DNA of 9,599 bases from Burkholderiales bacterium (GTDB taxonomy: Bacteria > Pseudomonadota > Gammaproteobacteria > Burkholderiales > Burkholderiaceae_D): contig JAGWUK010000075.1 of assembly GCA_028868455.1 (NCBI GenBank), forward strand, positions 1-9,599, in the 5' to 3' direction. The position numbers and the translations under genes were made by a program. Shown one piece after another: positions 1 to 7,616 of this stretch. Each line of letters opens with the position of its first letter. Within the stretch, counting starts at the first letter, position 1. The notes under the pieces are model-generated. The model did no database searches and was not told the origin of the DNA. It saw only the letters and a program-made list of their open reading frames with translations.

Positions 1-3000
1 GCTGCTGCAGCACAACAGATAATCGGCCATTTCTGCCAGTCGCGCCCTGGAAAACGGGTCGGCATTTTGCTGAGGAATGACCACAATCACCAAATGCCCC
101 GGCGCAACTTGCAGGTGCAAAGGGAAACGCGCGCTTTGATTGCTGCCTATGCATTTTGCTTGCCACACTTCGGGAAAAGCATCCAGCAAAATGCGTTCAT
201 AGTCAGTCGCCTGACTGGCCCGCGCTTTATGCTGCAAACGTTCGGCTACTCTGGTGCGGTACAGGCTTTGATTTTCTGCGATGGAACCACCAACCGATGT
301 TCCTAGCTGCGTAACCGAAGCGACTTCGGAAACCGGTTGCATTAATTGTTTGATGGTTTGTATCGGCAAAGGGAGGGCCATGTTTGCATCAGGCAATACG
401 CGCACCGCTTTGACCGCTTGCGGCACGATAGAGATGCAAGGACTGTATTGATCAGGCAACGATGTACTTGCCGCCAGCCAGATCATATCGGCGGGCATCA
501 ATGTTGTGCTGGCCACGAGTTCTTTCGGCAATTGCAGCCGGACGATTCCTGAACACAACAAACCTTGGGTGTCCGTTTCTACGCTGGATTTCGGCAGTGC
601 CAGCCATTGACTGCCAGACAGGTAGTACCAGTGCAATACATGCTGCGTCTCTGTTTGCCTGTCGGTGTCACGCGTCCGAACAACGCTGCTGGCCGGTGAT
701 TCTCTGAACTGGAAATACAGGCTCACGGTTTGCAAAGCCTGTGCTTTTTCCAGCCCTATAAACACTTGACCAGCACCAGCCTGTATCGGAAAGAAGGTAT
801 AGGCATGGCTTTCTATCTTGCTATAACCAAATGCGTTTAATACATAAACGCAATCCGGATCGACTTTTCCACTTGCCTCGTACGCCGCATTGATCGACAG
901 TGCCTCCGGTGAAAATGGCGGATTCAACATCGTCACCGGTTGTTTCAGCCAGCCTGGCAACCAGACTTTTTTGATGTTGCGAATAGCTGTCTCAGCGAAT
1001 AAACGCGGATATAGCGCATGCGCAAAAGCATAGGAAGGCGCACTCAGCGTCAGCCGTACGCTTCCATCCGGTATCGTTGCCGCGCCAGCCGTTGCCGCTA
1101 CCGCGTCCGGCTGACTGCCAGCCTGAATCGTTTGTCCCGAAAAACTAAGATTAAATTGCGTCGACGATTGCAAGACCTGATTGGCATCTTCCGCAAAAAG
1201 ATAGTAGGCTCCTGCGGAATTCGGTGCCGCGTCCTGAATACACGGAATATCTTCCCAGGCAGACCGGCGATACACGCTGGCGCGGACGAGGAATGCACGG
1301 TTGTTCATCTCTGGCAATTGATACCCGTCGTAATAACTGGCAAACCCGGTTGCCACCACTGGCAGGTTCATCCAATTCAATTGCAGGCGGATAACGTCCG
1401 GCATTTTTTGCGTCCACTCAGGATGCTGTATTTGTAAATACGAGCCGACGACAGGAATCGCACCGAGCGGCGAAAATGGTTTGCTGGCATCAAGCTTGCC
1501 CGTATTATTTTGCAAGCTGCATCCTTGCAAACCAGAGACATTAGCGTCTATCGATATTGCTTTGATGCGAATTTTTCCTAGATAGGAATAAGCAAATAAA
1601 CGCGCTGCCGGATTAAGTGCCAGTTTCAGCATCGGGTCGCCAGAAACAGGCACATCGGGTAGTTTTCCGTTTGCCACAATGGCGGGAACTTCTGTCGAAA
1701 GTTCGAACGATAAGGTCGCAGACTGATTATCGGCATCGGGGAGAAAAGAAAAATCCACAACTTCCAGCCAGCCATTGGCGGTACTCAGATACAGCAAAAA
1801 CGCGTCCGCCAAAACCTCGGCGTCGTCCGGTGCAACCTGATAACATGCGGCAGCCGCCTGAATATAGGCATTGAGCAAAGTGACCGCATCGGTATCAACA
1901 AAATCAAACTGCAACCTGATGCAGCGTACACCTTCTTGCAGGAGCAACAAGGGACTGGAAAACGCCAATCCTGTCTGCACCAGTAACTTGTTATCTTCTT
2001 GCCCGAATAAAGGCCAGGCCGTATCAGGATTCGGGAACACCGCGCCAAGACCATCCGCACTGTTGGCAAATGGGGCGGCAAACATGTTTTCAACATTCCC
2101 TGTCTGCCGTGAACGTTTCAAAAATAAGGTCGAAATTTGCGCCACGCTGATCTGGTTCAAGCTGGCATCGCCAACCGAAGCAAATTGCAACTGACTGCCG
2201 TCGCTGGCGCGCCCGGCATTGAACATGCTCGCGTCTGGAAGCAGATACGTTTTCGCATTCTTGGAAAGCGTCAAGCTCAGATAAACGCTGTCCGCTTTTG
2301 CAGCACGGGGAAACAATTGCAGTACGGTCTGAAAATAATAGTCCAGATGCCTGCTGGTAAAACCGTTCAAGTCGTTTTGATAAATCTGGAAGAGGCGCAA
2401 AAACGCCAGGTAAAGCGTGCTGTGCGCCGGATGATCCCGGCGCGAAAGATCGGTCTGTAAATATTTATTGACCAGCGACTGCAACTTTGCACAGGAATTG
2501 TTAAATGTATTCAGAATCACGATCAGTCTGTACCACGGCGTATCGTCCTTTTTTTCCAGTAGCATGTCGCGACCGCGCTCGGACAGACGTAGCTTCTGCA
2601 AACTTACCCACACGGAATTCAAAGGATGCTGACTGTTCAGGCGCTCCCAGGCTGCGCTCCATTCCTGATTTGACAGGATCTCCGTAACGCAAGGCGCCAA
2701 TTCCTGTTCGATGATGGAATTTAAGTTCATGCTCAGGGGGAACAATTCCTGAATTAAAGGCGTCGCATTGATGGCACTAGCGCGAAGGTACCAGCGATCA
2801 AGACGGCTGGCGATGTCGAAAATCCGGGTGATAAAATCCCCTACATGCCTTCCTTCATTTTCCAGGGCGCGGATCGCCTCCCGGACAATGACATTCTGCC
2901 GCGCCTGATCCAGCGAGCAGATCTCTGCCAGCAAATAACAAATATCTGTTTCAAAAAAGTGCGACCAGTCTTTGTCGGTATTCCCTTGAAAGTCGACGTA

Positions 3001-3135
3001 ATTAATCAGCTTTGCAAATCCGGGGGCAAACGCAATCAGCTCAGCCTGACTGCGTTCATCCAGTGGCGCAGAAGCAGGATCAAGCGCCGGTAACATGCGC
3101 TCAGTCTGCGTCATTCCCCATGCCTGCCCTGCCAT
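1..3135 (-). CDS. Baseplate J-like (gp47/Afp11-type) wedge protein, 3' end cut off by window
   Basis: An uninterrupted frame of 1045 codons runs to base 1 without a stop, so the C-terminus lies outside the window. By family it is a large eCIS baseplate wedge protein that links the central hub to the periphery and responds to target binding. The N-terminus (about residues 10-64) has the eCIS-like pattern TERML.AL.P, LDERSQAEL, then LINYVDFQGN and DWSHFFETD, followed by mostly helical sequence to about residue 150. The baseplate J signature is near the visible end: ENQSLYRTRVAERLQHKAR at 954-972, DYERILLDAFPE at 978-989 and APGHLVIVVIP at 1011-1021. I chose the ATG at 3135 because GGAAGG lies 7 nt upstream and an in-frame stop overlaps the end of gp25; an in-frame GTG two codons earlier is possible. 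It starts 34 bp after gp25. The long middle region (about 300-900) is beta-rich and I cannot assign it. Confidence 0.92.
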   Translation of the reverse strand, partial: MAGQAWGMTQTERMLPALDPASAPLDERSQAELIAFAPGFAKLINYVDFQGNTDKDWSHFFETDICYLLAEICSLDQARQNVIVREAIRALENEGRHVGDFITRIFDIASRLDRWYLRASAINATPLIQELFPLSMNLNSIIEQELAPCVTEILSNQEWSAAWERLNSQHPLNSVWVSLQKLRLSERGRDMLLEKKDDTPWYRLIVILNTFNNSCAKLQSLVNKYLQTDLSRRDHPAHSTLYLAFLRLFQIYQNDLNGFTSRHLDYYFQTVLQLFPRAAKADSVYLSLTLSKNAKTYLLPDASMFNAGRASDGSQLQFASVGDASLNQISVAQISTLFLKRSRQTGNVENMFAAPFANSADGLGAVFPNPDTAWPLFGQEDNKLLVQTGLAFSSPLLLLQEGVRCIRLQFDFVDTDAVTLLNAYIQAAAACYQVAPDDAEVLADAFLLYLSTANGWLEVVDFSFLPDADNQSATLSFELSTEVPAIVANGKLPDVPVSGDPMLKLALNPAARLFAYSYLGKIRIKAISIDANVSGLQGCSLQNNTGKLDASKPFSPLGAIPVVGSYLQIQHPEWTQKMPDVIRLQLNWMNLPVVATGFASYYDGYQLPEMNNRAFLVRASVYRRSAWEDIPCIQDAAPNSAGAYYLFAEDANQVLQSSTQFNLSFSGQTIQAGSQPDAVAATAGAATIPDGSVRLTLSAPSYAFAHALYPRLFAETAIRNIKKVWLPGWLKQPVTMLNPPFSPEALSINAAYEASGKVDPDCVYVLNAFGYSKIESHAYTFFPIQAGAGQVFIGLEKAQALQTVSLYFQFRESPASSVVRTRDTDRQTETQHVLHWYYLSGSQWLALPKSSVETDTQGLLCSGIVRLQLPKELVASTTLMPADMIWLAASTSLPDQYSPCISIVPQAVKAVRVLPDANMALPLPIQTIKQLMQPVSEVASVTQLGTSVGGSIAENQSLYRTRVAERLQHKARASQATDYERILLDAFPEVWQAKCIGSNQSARFPLHLQVAPGHLVIVVIPQQNADPFSRARLAEMADYLLCCSS

Positions 3136-3169
3136 CGCCACCCCTTCCAGTTTGTCGAAAATTGCCGGA

Positions 3170-3604
3170 TCAACTTTCTATCTGACGCACATTACTGCCT
3201 TCAGCCAGGTAGAACGGATACACCATATTGCTGCGCGTATTGGTCTGACGGATCAGATAAGTGAGCGCTATCATGATCATTCCATCGACGGCGGGGTCAG
3301 GAAAGACATCAATATTTAATAAGGAAATACGGGGCTCAAAATACATGACCGCATCAGCAATACTCTTTTTGATATGTGTGTACAGCGTTTCATCCATACT
3401 GCCAAACACATACTCGTGCAGCCGCGAACCATAGTCTGGCAACATCACGCGCTCGCGCTGACGCGTAGAAAATAGTATCCAGAGACTTTGACGGATATCA
3501 GTTTCGTCGGCGACTATTTCGACCACACCTAGCTCTTCAATAAAGCTAGGAGGAAAGCTCCAGCCGCGCCCCAGAAAGTCACTGCGATTATCCGGATTCG
3601 CCAT
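3170..3604 (-). CDS. GPW/gp25-family baseplate wedge protein (Afp9-like)
   Basis: A 144-residue protein of normal length for the gp25/TssE family, which sits in the inner baseplate wedge and nucleates sheath assembly on the baseplate. Visible family marks are LGRGWSFPP at residues 11-19, DIRQSLWILFSTRQRERVM at 36-54, LPDYGSRLHEYVF at 55-67 and the conserved EPR triplet at 90-92, which packs in the core bundle of T4 gp25 and TssE. A perfect AGGAGG (3612-3617) lies 7 nt before the start, inside the last codons of the PAAR gene, and only 3 bp separate the two genes, so their translation is probably coupled. The C-terminus YPFYLAEGS resembles the end of eCIS gp25 homologues rather than phage gpW. 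It is intact, and the family call is secure. Confidence 0.95.
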   Translation of the reverse strand: MANPDNRSDFLGRGWSFPPSFIEELGVVEIVADETDIRQSLWILFSTRQRERVMLPDYGSRLHEYVFGSMDETLYTHIKKSIADAVMYFEPRISLLNIDVFPDPAVDGMIMIALTYLIRQTNTRSNMVYPFYLAEGSNVRQIES

Positions 3605-3607
3605 TGC

Positions 3608-3904
3608 TCATCCTCCTATCATGACGGTGAAGCAACCGAGCATGATCGTACCGCCGTGCGCTGTTTCGTCACCCAGGCGTGCCGCAGGTCGTCCGCCTAT
3701 CATCACCGTAGACGATCCCTTGATAATCACATCTGGCGGGCCGACACACACCAGCGTGTCGCCCAGTACAGCAGCCGGAAGTTTGCCTATCATCACCGTT
3801 GGCACACCAGGCCCGACTACGGGCCCTCCCACATGGGGGACGATGCCAGTTACCATCGGGCATTCATGCATATCCGTTAATCGTGCAGCGGGTGGCATAT
3901 CCAA
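3608..3904 (-). CDS. PAAR-domain spike tip protein (Afp10-like)
   Basis: A 98-residue protein that is almost entirely one PAAR domain. These cone-shaped proteins cap the spike beta-helix and hold a metal ion at the tip, forming the piercing point of contractile injection machines. The sequence shows the pseudo-threefold repeat: PAARLTD (5-11), LPAAVLGD (42-49) and RPAARLGD (72-79), interleaved with TVMIG at 36-40, 66-70 and 94-98 (last copy VMIGG). Candidate metal ligands are H13 or C15, H24, C53, H83 and C91; which are used cannot be decided from sequence. There is no C-terminal extension, so it carries no fused effector. It follows the spike by 12 bp with AAAGGA before its start. In Afp and PVC the gp25 gene comes between spike and PAAR; here PAAR comes first. 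Confidence 0.94.
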   Translation of the reverse strand: MDMPPAARLTDMHECPMVTGIVPHVGGPVVGPGVPTVMIGKLPAAVLGDTLVCVGPPDVIIKGSSTVMIGGRPAARLGDETAHGGTIMLGCFTVMIGG

Positions 3905-3916
3905 GTCCTTTTAAAC

Positions 3917-5713
3917 TTAGTTGATCATGACCATACTGCCCTGCACTGTCAGCATGCCGGACGAGCTGAGTTTTGCACTGGCGTTCCCTTGCATGCTCAG
4001 CTCAGTGTCGGCACTGGTACTGATACTCATTGCTGATTCAGATAAGCTGGTGGCAGCCTTCAGCGACATGCTTCCTCCCTTTGCTTCTATGCTGACATTA
4101 CCGGTTGCAGAGATCGTTACATCTTTGGCGCTGCTGATATCGATGCCACTTTCCGAAAAACTCATTTTGTTGCTGTTCGAGTCGGTAATCGTAATGCTCT
4201 TGGCATCATCGGACATCGTGATGACGTGGCCGCCGGGAGTTTCTATCTGCAATATCTTTTTGACGTCATCAATGCTGATTTTTAGTTTCGAATTGCTGAC
4301 TATGGCTTTGTAGGTATTGGGCGCATCCGCCTCATACGGCGGTTTATGCGAGCTGGCGCTATACATACTGCCCAGTACCACGGGGTAATTGGGATCGTCA
4401 TTCAGGAACCCGAGCAAGACTTCGTCGCCGATTTCCGGAATAAAAAATATGCCGGCATCCTTGGTCGCATAAGGTGTGGCAAATCGCGCCCAGATCCCGT
4501 CACCAGCGGCAGCGATCATCGGCGCTACGACCAGCAAGCGGGTCTGACCATCCGGGTCCTGGTCTATCTGCTTGACGGTCCCGATCTGTAATCCCTTGAT
4601 TCCTGGCCGCAAGCCGGAAGACAAAGGGGCAACGACATCCGGGACTTCGGCCACAAACCACTGTGGAGATAAACCGAAAGTCACTTCCGTCATCCAGCTC
4701 CCGTTTTCAATATGATGATTGATCGCCGAGACGAAAGCGTTGCCGTTGAAACGCGCGCCGACACCTGCCAATTGAACGACCTGCCCCGGCTTCGGACTGG
4801 CATTGCCACGGAAATTCACCACGCCACGGATTTTTGCCATCCGCGACTTCAGCAATTGTGCATCGGCCCAGACTTTCAGCTCAGCTGCATTGACATCTCC
4901 CACGGTTTGCAGATCAAAGCTCTCCAGTCCTAACACTTCGGACAAAGTCTTGCCATTGAAATTACCTTGAGGATTCACCGATGGTTCGCTGGAGCTGCCA
5001 CTCACCACCGTCTGTGTTGCGAAATCCCAGGAACTGCACTTCACCGAAGGTAATTGATAACGCGCATCGATTTCGGCATTCAGTTCGTGCAATGCGTCGC
5101 CGTATTCAATCAGCAATTGCGGACTGGCGCTGACTTGCGGTGCCTGCACGGTGACTTTGCCATCATCGACCAACACGATCTGCCCATTCACCTCGGCACG
5201 ACAAACCAAAAAATCCCAGTCCGTGGCGTAATACCGCACAAGTTCATCATGCAAGGCCGAAGTGGAGGAAACATCGGCACTCAGACCAGCCGCTGAGATG
5301 ATTTTTTGCATTGCGTCACTGTCGCTTTTTCCTGCATAAGCGCTCTTGCGCCCCAGTGTCAGCTTGATCGCCATGTCGTAACATGTGAGTACCAGATAAG
5401 ATTTGCTAAGTTCCGCCACTTTAATCGCGTGCTTGACGACCATACCGGAAAAAATGGTGGTTTCCTGGCTGTGATATCCAGCCGTAATCGTAATTGGTAC
5501 GCCGGGGACAAAGGTTGACGAAGCGCTGATCTGAAATGCCTCCGTCGACGGATCGCCGTCATAGATCACGATCCGGGCAAAAGAAATACGATTCACCTCC
5601 TTGTGAACCTGCACCTGTTTAATCTGGTAGGTGTCCGGTATTTTGTTACCGCTGGCAGTAATCGTGAACGAAACCAGGTCGGTATTGCCGGCAAGTGGTG
5701 AAACAGCAGTCAT
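3917..5713 (-). CDS. VgrG-like central spike protein (gpD/gp27-gp5 fusion, Afp8-like)
   Basis: A 598-residue hub-and-spike protein expected to trimerise at the centre of the baseplate and carry the PAAR tip. Residues 1 to about 350 form the gp27/late-control-gene-D-like hub, with a GYHSQETTIFSGMV strand at 79-92 and YYATDWDFLVCRAEVNG at 161-177, a typical VgrG/gpD segment. An OB-fold, gp5-like domain follows at about 373-452 (GLQIGTV at 374-380, IWARFATPYA at 407-416, FIPEIGDEVLLGFLNDDP at 424-441, VVLGSMY at 445-451). From about 475 to the end alternating S/T/I/V residues mark a triple-stranded beta-helix, ending GMLTVQGSMVMIN at 586-598, the usual PAAR-docking end. Its ATG overlaps the LysM gene stop in an ATGA, with GGAG just upstream. 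No effector extension is present. Confidence 0.95.
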   Translation of the reverse strand: MTAVSPLAGNTDLVSFTITASGNKIPDTYQIKQVQVHKEVNRISFARIVIYDGDPSTEAFQISASSTFVPGVPITITAGYHSQETTIFSGMVVKHAIKVAELSKSYLVLTCYDMAIKLTLGRKSAYAGKSDSDAMQKIISAAGLSADVSSTSALHDELVRYYATDWDFLVCRAEVNGQIVLVDDGKVTVQAPQVSASPQLLIEYGDALHELNAEIDARYQLPSVKCSSWDFATQTVVSGSSSEPSVNPQGNFNGKTLSEVLGLESFDLQTVGDVNAAELKVWADAQLLKSRMAKIRGVVNFRGNASPKPGQVVQLAGVGARFNGNAFVSAINHHIENGSWMTEVTFGLSPQWFVAEVPDVVAPLSSGLRPGIKGLQIGTVKQIDQDPDGQTRLLVVAPMIAAAGDGIWARFATPYATKDAGIFFIPEIGDEVLLGFLNDDPNYPVVLGSMYSASSHKPPYEADAPNTYKAIVSNSKLKISIDDVKKILQIETPGGHVITMSDDAKSITITDSNSNKMSFSESGIDISSAKDVTISATGNVSIEAKGGSMSLKAATSLSESAMSISTSADTELSMQGNASAKLSSSGMLTVQGSMVMIN

Positions 5714-6369
5714 GCAATCTCCAGAGGTGGGAAAAATAAGGCGCTGCCAACGCGCAAATGTCTGAAATGGCTAAGTCCGTTGTACTCGGCAATTTCAAGA
5801 TAATATTTACTGTCCCCATAAATCTGAAAACACATCTTCGGCAAGGTGTCACCTGCCTGAACGATGCGTTGGTGCGTCAGATCCGGCGAGTTTTTTTGCG
5901 ATCGTTTGACAATTTCATCGGGAGAAAGATATTCGCCAAAGCTCACGTCAAGCTTCGCGCGCAAGGGGGTGCCGTCGGGTTTGAACAAGGTGTAATCAAT
6001 GTCCAGCTTTTCCAGCCGACAGTTAAATACCATGCCGCCGCCCCAGGTTAATTGCACATAATTGGGACTATGGATATTGCCGTTATACGAATAAATCAGT
6101 GTCTTAAAATTATTAATGGCATCAGGCACGCTGCTGACACCGGGGATGAGGCCGATGCCGTCGAGATAAAACGAAAAACTGATTTCTTGCGGAGATTGCA
6201 CATAAAACTTTTTAGTGACACCCGCTGTATCGGTCGAATCGTTTTCTGTGTATTCGGTGGTGTGGCTATGCTTATAGGAATCGGGATTGATCTGCACGGA
6301 AAAAGTCCCCAGTTTCTGTGAAAACTTGGGGTCAGAAAATGCGCAGATCGCCATTTTTTGCAGGCTCAT
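5710..6369 (-). CDS. LysM-domain CIS tube/baseplate adaptor (Afp7-like)
   Basis: A 219-residue protein of the eCIS tube-like adaptor family, which joins the tail tube to the spike hub. The first 150 residues look like a modified tube fold: FSVQINPDSY at 23-32, FYVQSPQEISFSFYLDGIG at 55-73, YVQLTWGGGMVFNCRLEKLD at 104-123 and KPDGTPLRAKLDVSFGEY at 130-147. A LysM-type module follows at about 166-217, with IVQAGDTLPKMCFQIYGD at 169-186, YYLEIAEYNGL at 189-199 and a final RVGSALFFPPLE. There is no signal peptide, so LysM probably acts as a structural module, as in T4 gp53-like proteins, and not as a secreted peptidoglycan binder. It starts 9 bp after the DUF5908 gene with GGAG upstream and overlaps the spike gene by 4 bp. 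Confidence 0.93.
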   Translation of the reverse strand: MSLQKMAICAFSDPKFSQKLGTFSVQINPDSYKHSHTTEYTENDSTDTAGVTKKFYVQSPQEISFSFYLDGIGLIPGVSSVPDAINNFKTLIYSYNGNIHSPNYVQLTWGGGMVFNCRLEKLDIDYTLFKPDGTPLRAKLDVSFGEYLSPDEIVKRSQKNSPDLTHQRIVQAGDTLPKMCFQIYGDSKYYLEIAEYNGLSHFRHLRVGSALFFPPLEIA

Positions 6370-6378
6370 CTCCGGCTC

Positions 6379-6573
6379 CTATCGCTCGTTTGATATGCGT
6401 CCGCGAATGGCCAGTTCTTCTTGCAATTGCGCACGCAACTGCGCATGACACTCTTTGAGAATCTGACGTTTTTGCTGCTCGAGCAGCGTCGCCAGCCGGG
6501 CCTGGCTGAGCTCGTTATGTGCAGAACCAACGACGGTTGCCCGTATCACCAATTCCCTGATTTCAATCGTCAT
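6379..6573 (-). CDS. Small eCIS protein of DUF5908 type (Afp6 position)
   Basis: A 64-residue protein. Its N-terminus MTIEIRELVIRATVV matches the short beta segment that defines the DUF5908 small proteins found between tube and LysM genes in eCIS loci; I recognise this from pattern and position, not from a search. Residues 23-56 are predicted helical by eye, rich in Q, E, L, K and R, and could form a short coiled coil. Its role is not established; a chaperone or assembly factor for tube or baseplate parts is possible. The ATG overlaps the end of the second tube gene by 11 bp, so it probably relies on translational coupling; no strong Shine-Dalgarno is visible, only an A-rich run. The stop lies 9 bp before the LysM gene. 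Confidence 0.85.
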   Translation of the reverse strand: MTIEIRELVIRATVVGSAHNELSQARLATLLEQQKRQILKECHAQLRAQLQEELAIRGRISNER

Positions 6574-7060
6574 TTTTTGGATTACCTAACATGGCATTGG
6601 CACCGGAACCCGGTGCCTTGGTGAAATAGTCGTACGCAAATTCCAGTGTTTCTATGGCCAGCTCATTACGGTCAGCGACCAGATCGACGACCGACCATTT
6701 GACAGGCCAGGCATTTTTTATATTCCAGACCAGCGCCGGTTGCCCTTTTGCATTAAGCAGGGACACAACGATATCGTTGGCTGTCATGGTCTGGCTCATA
6801 TCGGCTTCCAATATGGTGGTGCACCATTGCGCCAGTCCTGAATTCAGCAACAACACGCCGCGTTTCAACACCAGATTATTGAACTTGGCGCGTCCCGGAA
6901 GGCGGTGCACAAACCTGTTTTCACCGCCCTCCATGATTTCTTCGACATCCCGCTCCATGCCCAGTCCACTTACTTCGGAAAAACTGCTATCGCCGCTGCT
7001 GCCAACATTGGCGATATCCACTGTGTAATAAAAACTGACCGGGATGTCGTAGATATCCAT
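6563..7060 (-). CDS. Second tail-tube protein (gp19 family, Afp5-like)
   Basis: A 165-residue protein of the T4-like gp19 tube family. Marks include FSEVSGLGMERDVEEIMEGG at 27-46, HRLPGRAKFNNLVLKRGVL at 52-70, LLNAKGQPALVWNIKNAWP at 101-119 and the C-terminal strand NELAIETLEFAYDYF at 132-146. The other tube protein shares the EVSGL and NAWP motifs, but the two differ in most positions. The longer insert near EEIMEGGENRF and the position next to the DUF5908 and LysM genes suggest the Afp5-type ring that adapts the tube to the baseplate. A tail of about 19 residues after the last strand (KAPGSGANAMLGNPKNDD) is low in complexity and probably flexible. It starts 11 bp after the first tube gene with no convincing Shine-Dalgarno, which would suit a low-copy component translated by reinitiation. 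Confidence 0.92.
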   Translation of the reverse strand: MDIYDIPVSFYYTVDIANVGSSGDSSFSEVSGLGMERDVEEIMEGGENRFVHRLPGRAKFNNLVLKRGVLLLNSGLAQWCTTILEADMSQTMTANDIVVSLLNAKGQPALVWNIKNAWPVKWSVVDLVADRNELAIETLEFAYDYFTKAPGSGANAMLGNPKNDD

Positions 7061-7071
7061 CGTGCCGGACG

Positions 7072-7524
7072 TTATGCGTTGGCGATGGTCAGACCTTCAT
7101 GGGCGACTTCGATGGATTCCACAGCAACTTCATTGCCATCCGATTTCAAGTCTGTTCCGGTAATCTTGGTCGGCCATGCATTTGCCAGCGTCCATACCAT
7201 CGTCGACGCGCCAGTCTGGTCGAGCAAGGAAATAGTCAGCGGGGTTCGCGCGATTGTGTTCATCTTGATCTTGTTGAACCAGTCCCAGAAGCGATTGTCA
7301 TGAACAAAAATGCCTTTTTTGAAGGTCACGTTGCCAAATTTTTGTATGCCAGGCATTTTGACGGTTGAAAATATTTTTGAATCGCCTGCCCGATATTCGA
7401 TGATCTGCGCTTCGATATCCAATCCGGATACTTCTTGAAAGGAAACAACTTGCCCATTCATGTTGACTGAAAAATGGAACTTCGGTAGTGGCCAAACTGA
7501 GGGGTCTTGGGTATCGCCAGCCAT
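7072..7524 (-). CDS. Major tail-tube protein (gp19 family, Afp1-like)
   Basis: A 150-residue inner tube protein expected to stack as hexamer rings through which cargo is delivered. Family marks are WPLPKFHFSVNMNG at 11-24, FQEVSGLDIEAQIIEYRAG at 29-47, STVKMPGIQKFGNVTFKKG at 53-71, LTISLLDQTG at 96-105, NAWPTKI at 115-121 and a final EVAVESIEVAHEGL at 132-145. The length is normal for the family. A strong AGGAG lies before the start, unlike the second tube gene, which fits high expression. It follows the sheath gene by 92 bp, the widest gap between genes here, and that gap carries a hairpin. In Afp an Afp1-type tube gene precedes the sheath genes; here it follows a single sheath gene. Confidence 0.95.
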   Translation of the reverse strand: MAGDTQDPSVWPLPKFHFSVNMNGQVVSFQEVSGLDIEAQIIEYRAGDSKIFSTVKMPGIQKFGNVTFKKGIFVHDNRFWDWFNKIKMNTIARTPLTISLLDQTGASTMVWTLANAWPTKITGTDLKSDGNEVAVESIEVAHEGLTIANA

Positions 7525-7569
7525 GTCTTTTTCTCCTTTAATGTCATACGTCGCAAAGAATGTTCAGCT

Positions 7570-7607
7570 CTGCGCAATGCGTCTTTGTATTGACGACGAT
7601 GGCGCAG
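7570..7607 (-). promoter_or_regulatory. Imperfect stem-loop between sheath and tube genes
   Basis: On the minus strand the arms CTGCGC and GCGCAG pair at the base, then AT/AT, then CGTC with GACG around an 11-nt loop, giving about 12 paired bases with one mismatch and one bulged base. It lies 10 bp past the sheath stop and 46 bp before the tube start. No U-run follows, so a classic terminator is unlikely. It could be an RNA-processing or 3'-end-protecting structure that sets the relative levels of sheath and downstream mRNA; that role is inference. Confidence 0.5.
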
Positions 7608-7616
7608 ATTTGATAA

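Noticed and set aside
1018..1437. A plus-strand frame of 139 codons rich in Arg and Cys
   Set aside because: It lies wholly antisense to the continuous J-like protein frame, and its composition is what antisense reading of that frame gives.
3921..4313. A plus-strand frame of 130 codons with a hydrophobic, membrane-like translation
   Set aside because: It is exactly antisense to the spike beta-helix; alternating Ser/Thr/Ala codons on the real strand read as hydrophobic residues on the other. It has no independent start signal.
4200..4500. Repeated S/T-rich coding at the spike C-terminus, considered as DNA repeats
   Set aside because: The periodicity is at protein level (beta-helix strands); I see no repeated nucleotide unit of useful length.
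6563..6585. Run of six A before the overlapping start of the DUF5908 gene, considered as a programmed frameshift site joining the tube and DUF5908 frames
   Set aside because: A -1 slip reaches a TGA at once and only a +1 shift would fuse the frames; the ATG at the overlap gives a normal DUF5908-type N-terminus, so plain overlap with coupling explains it.
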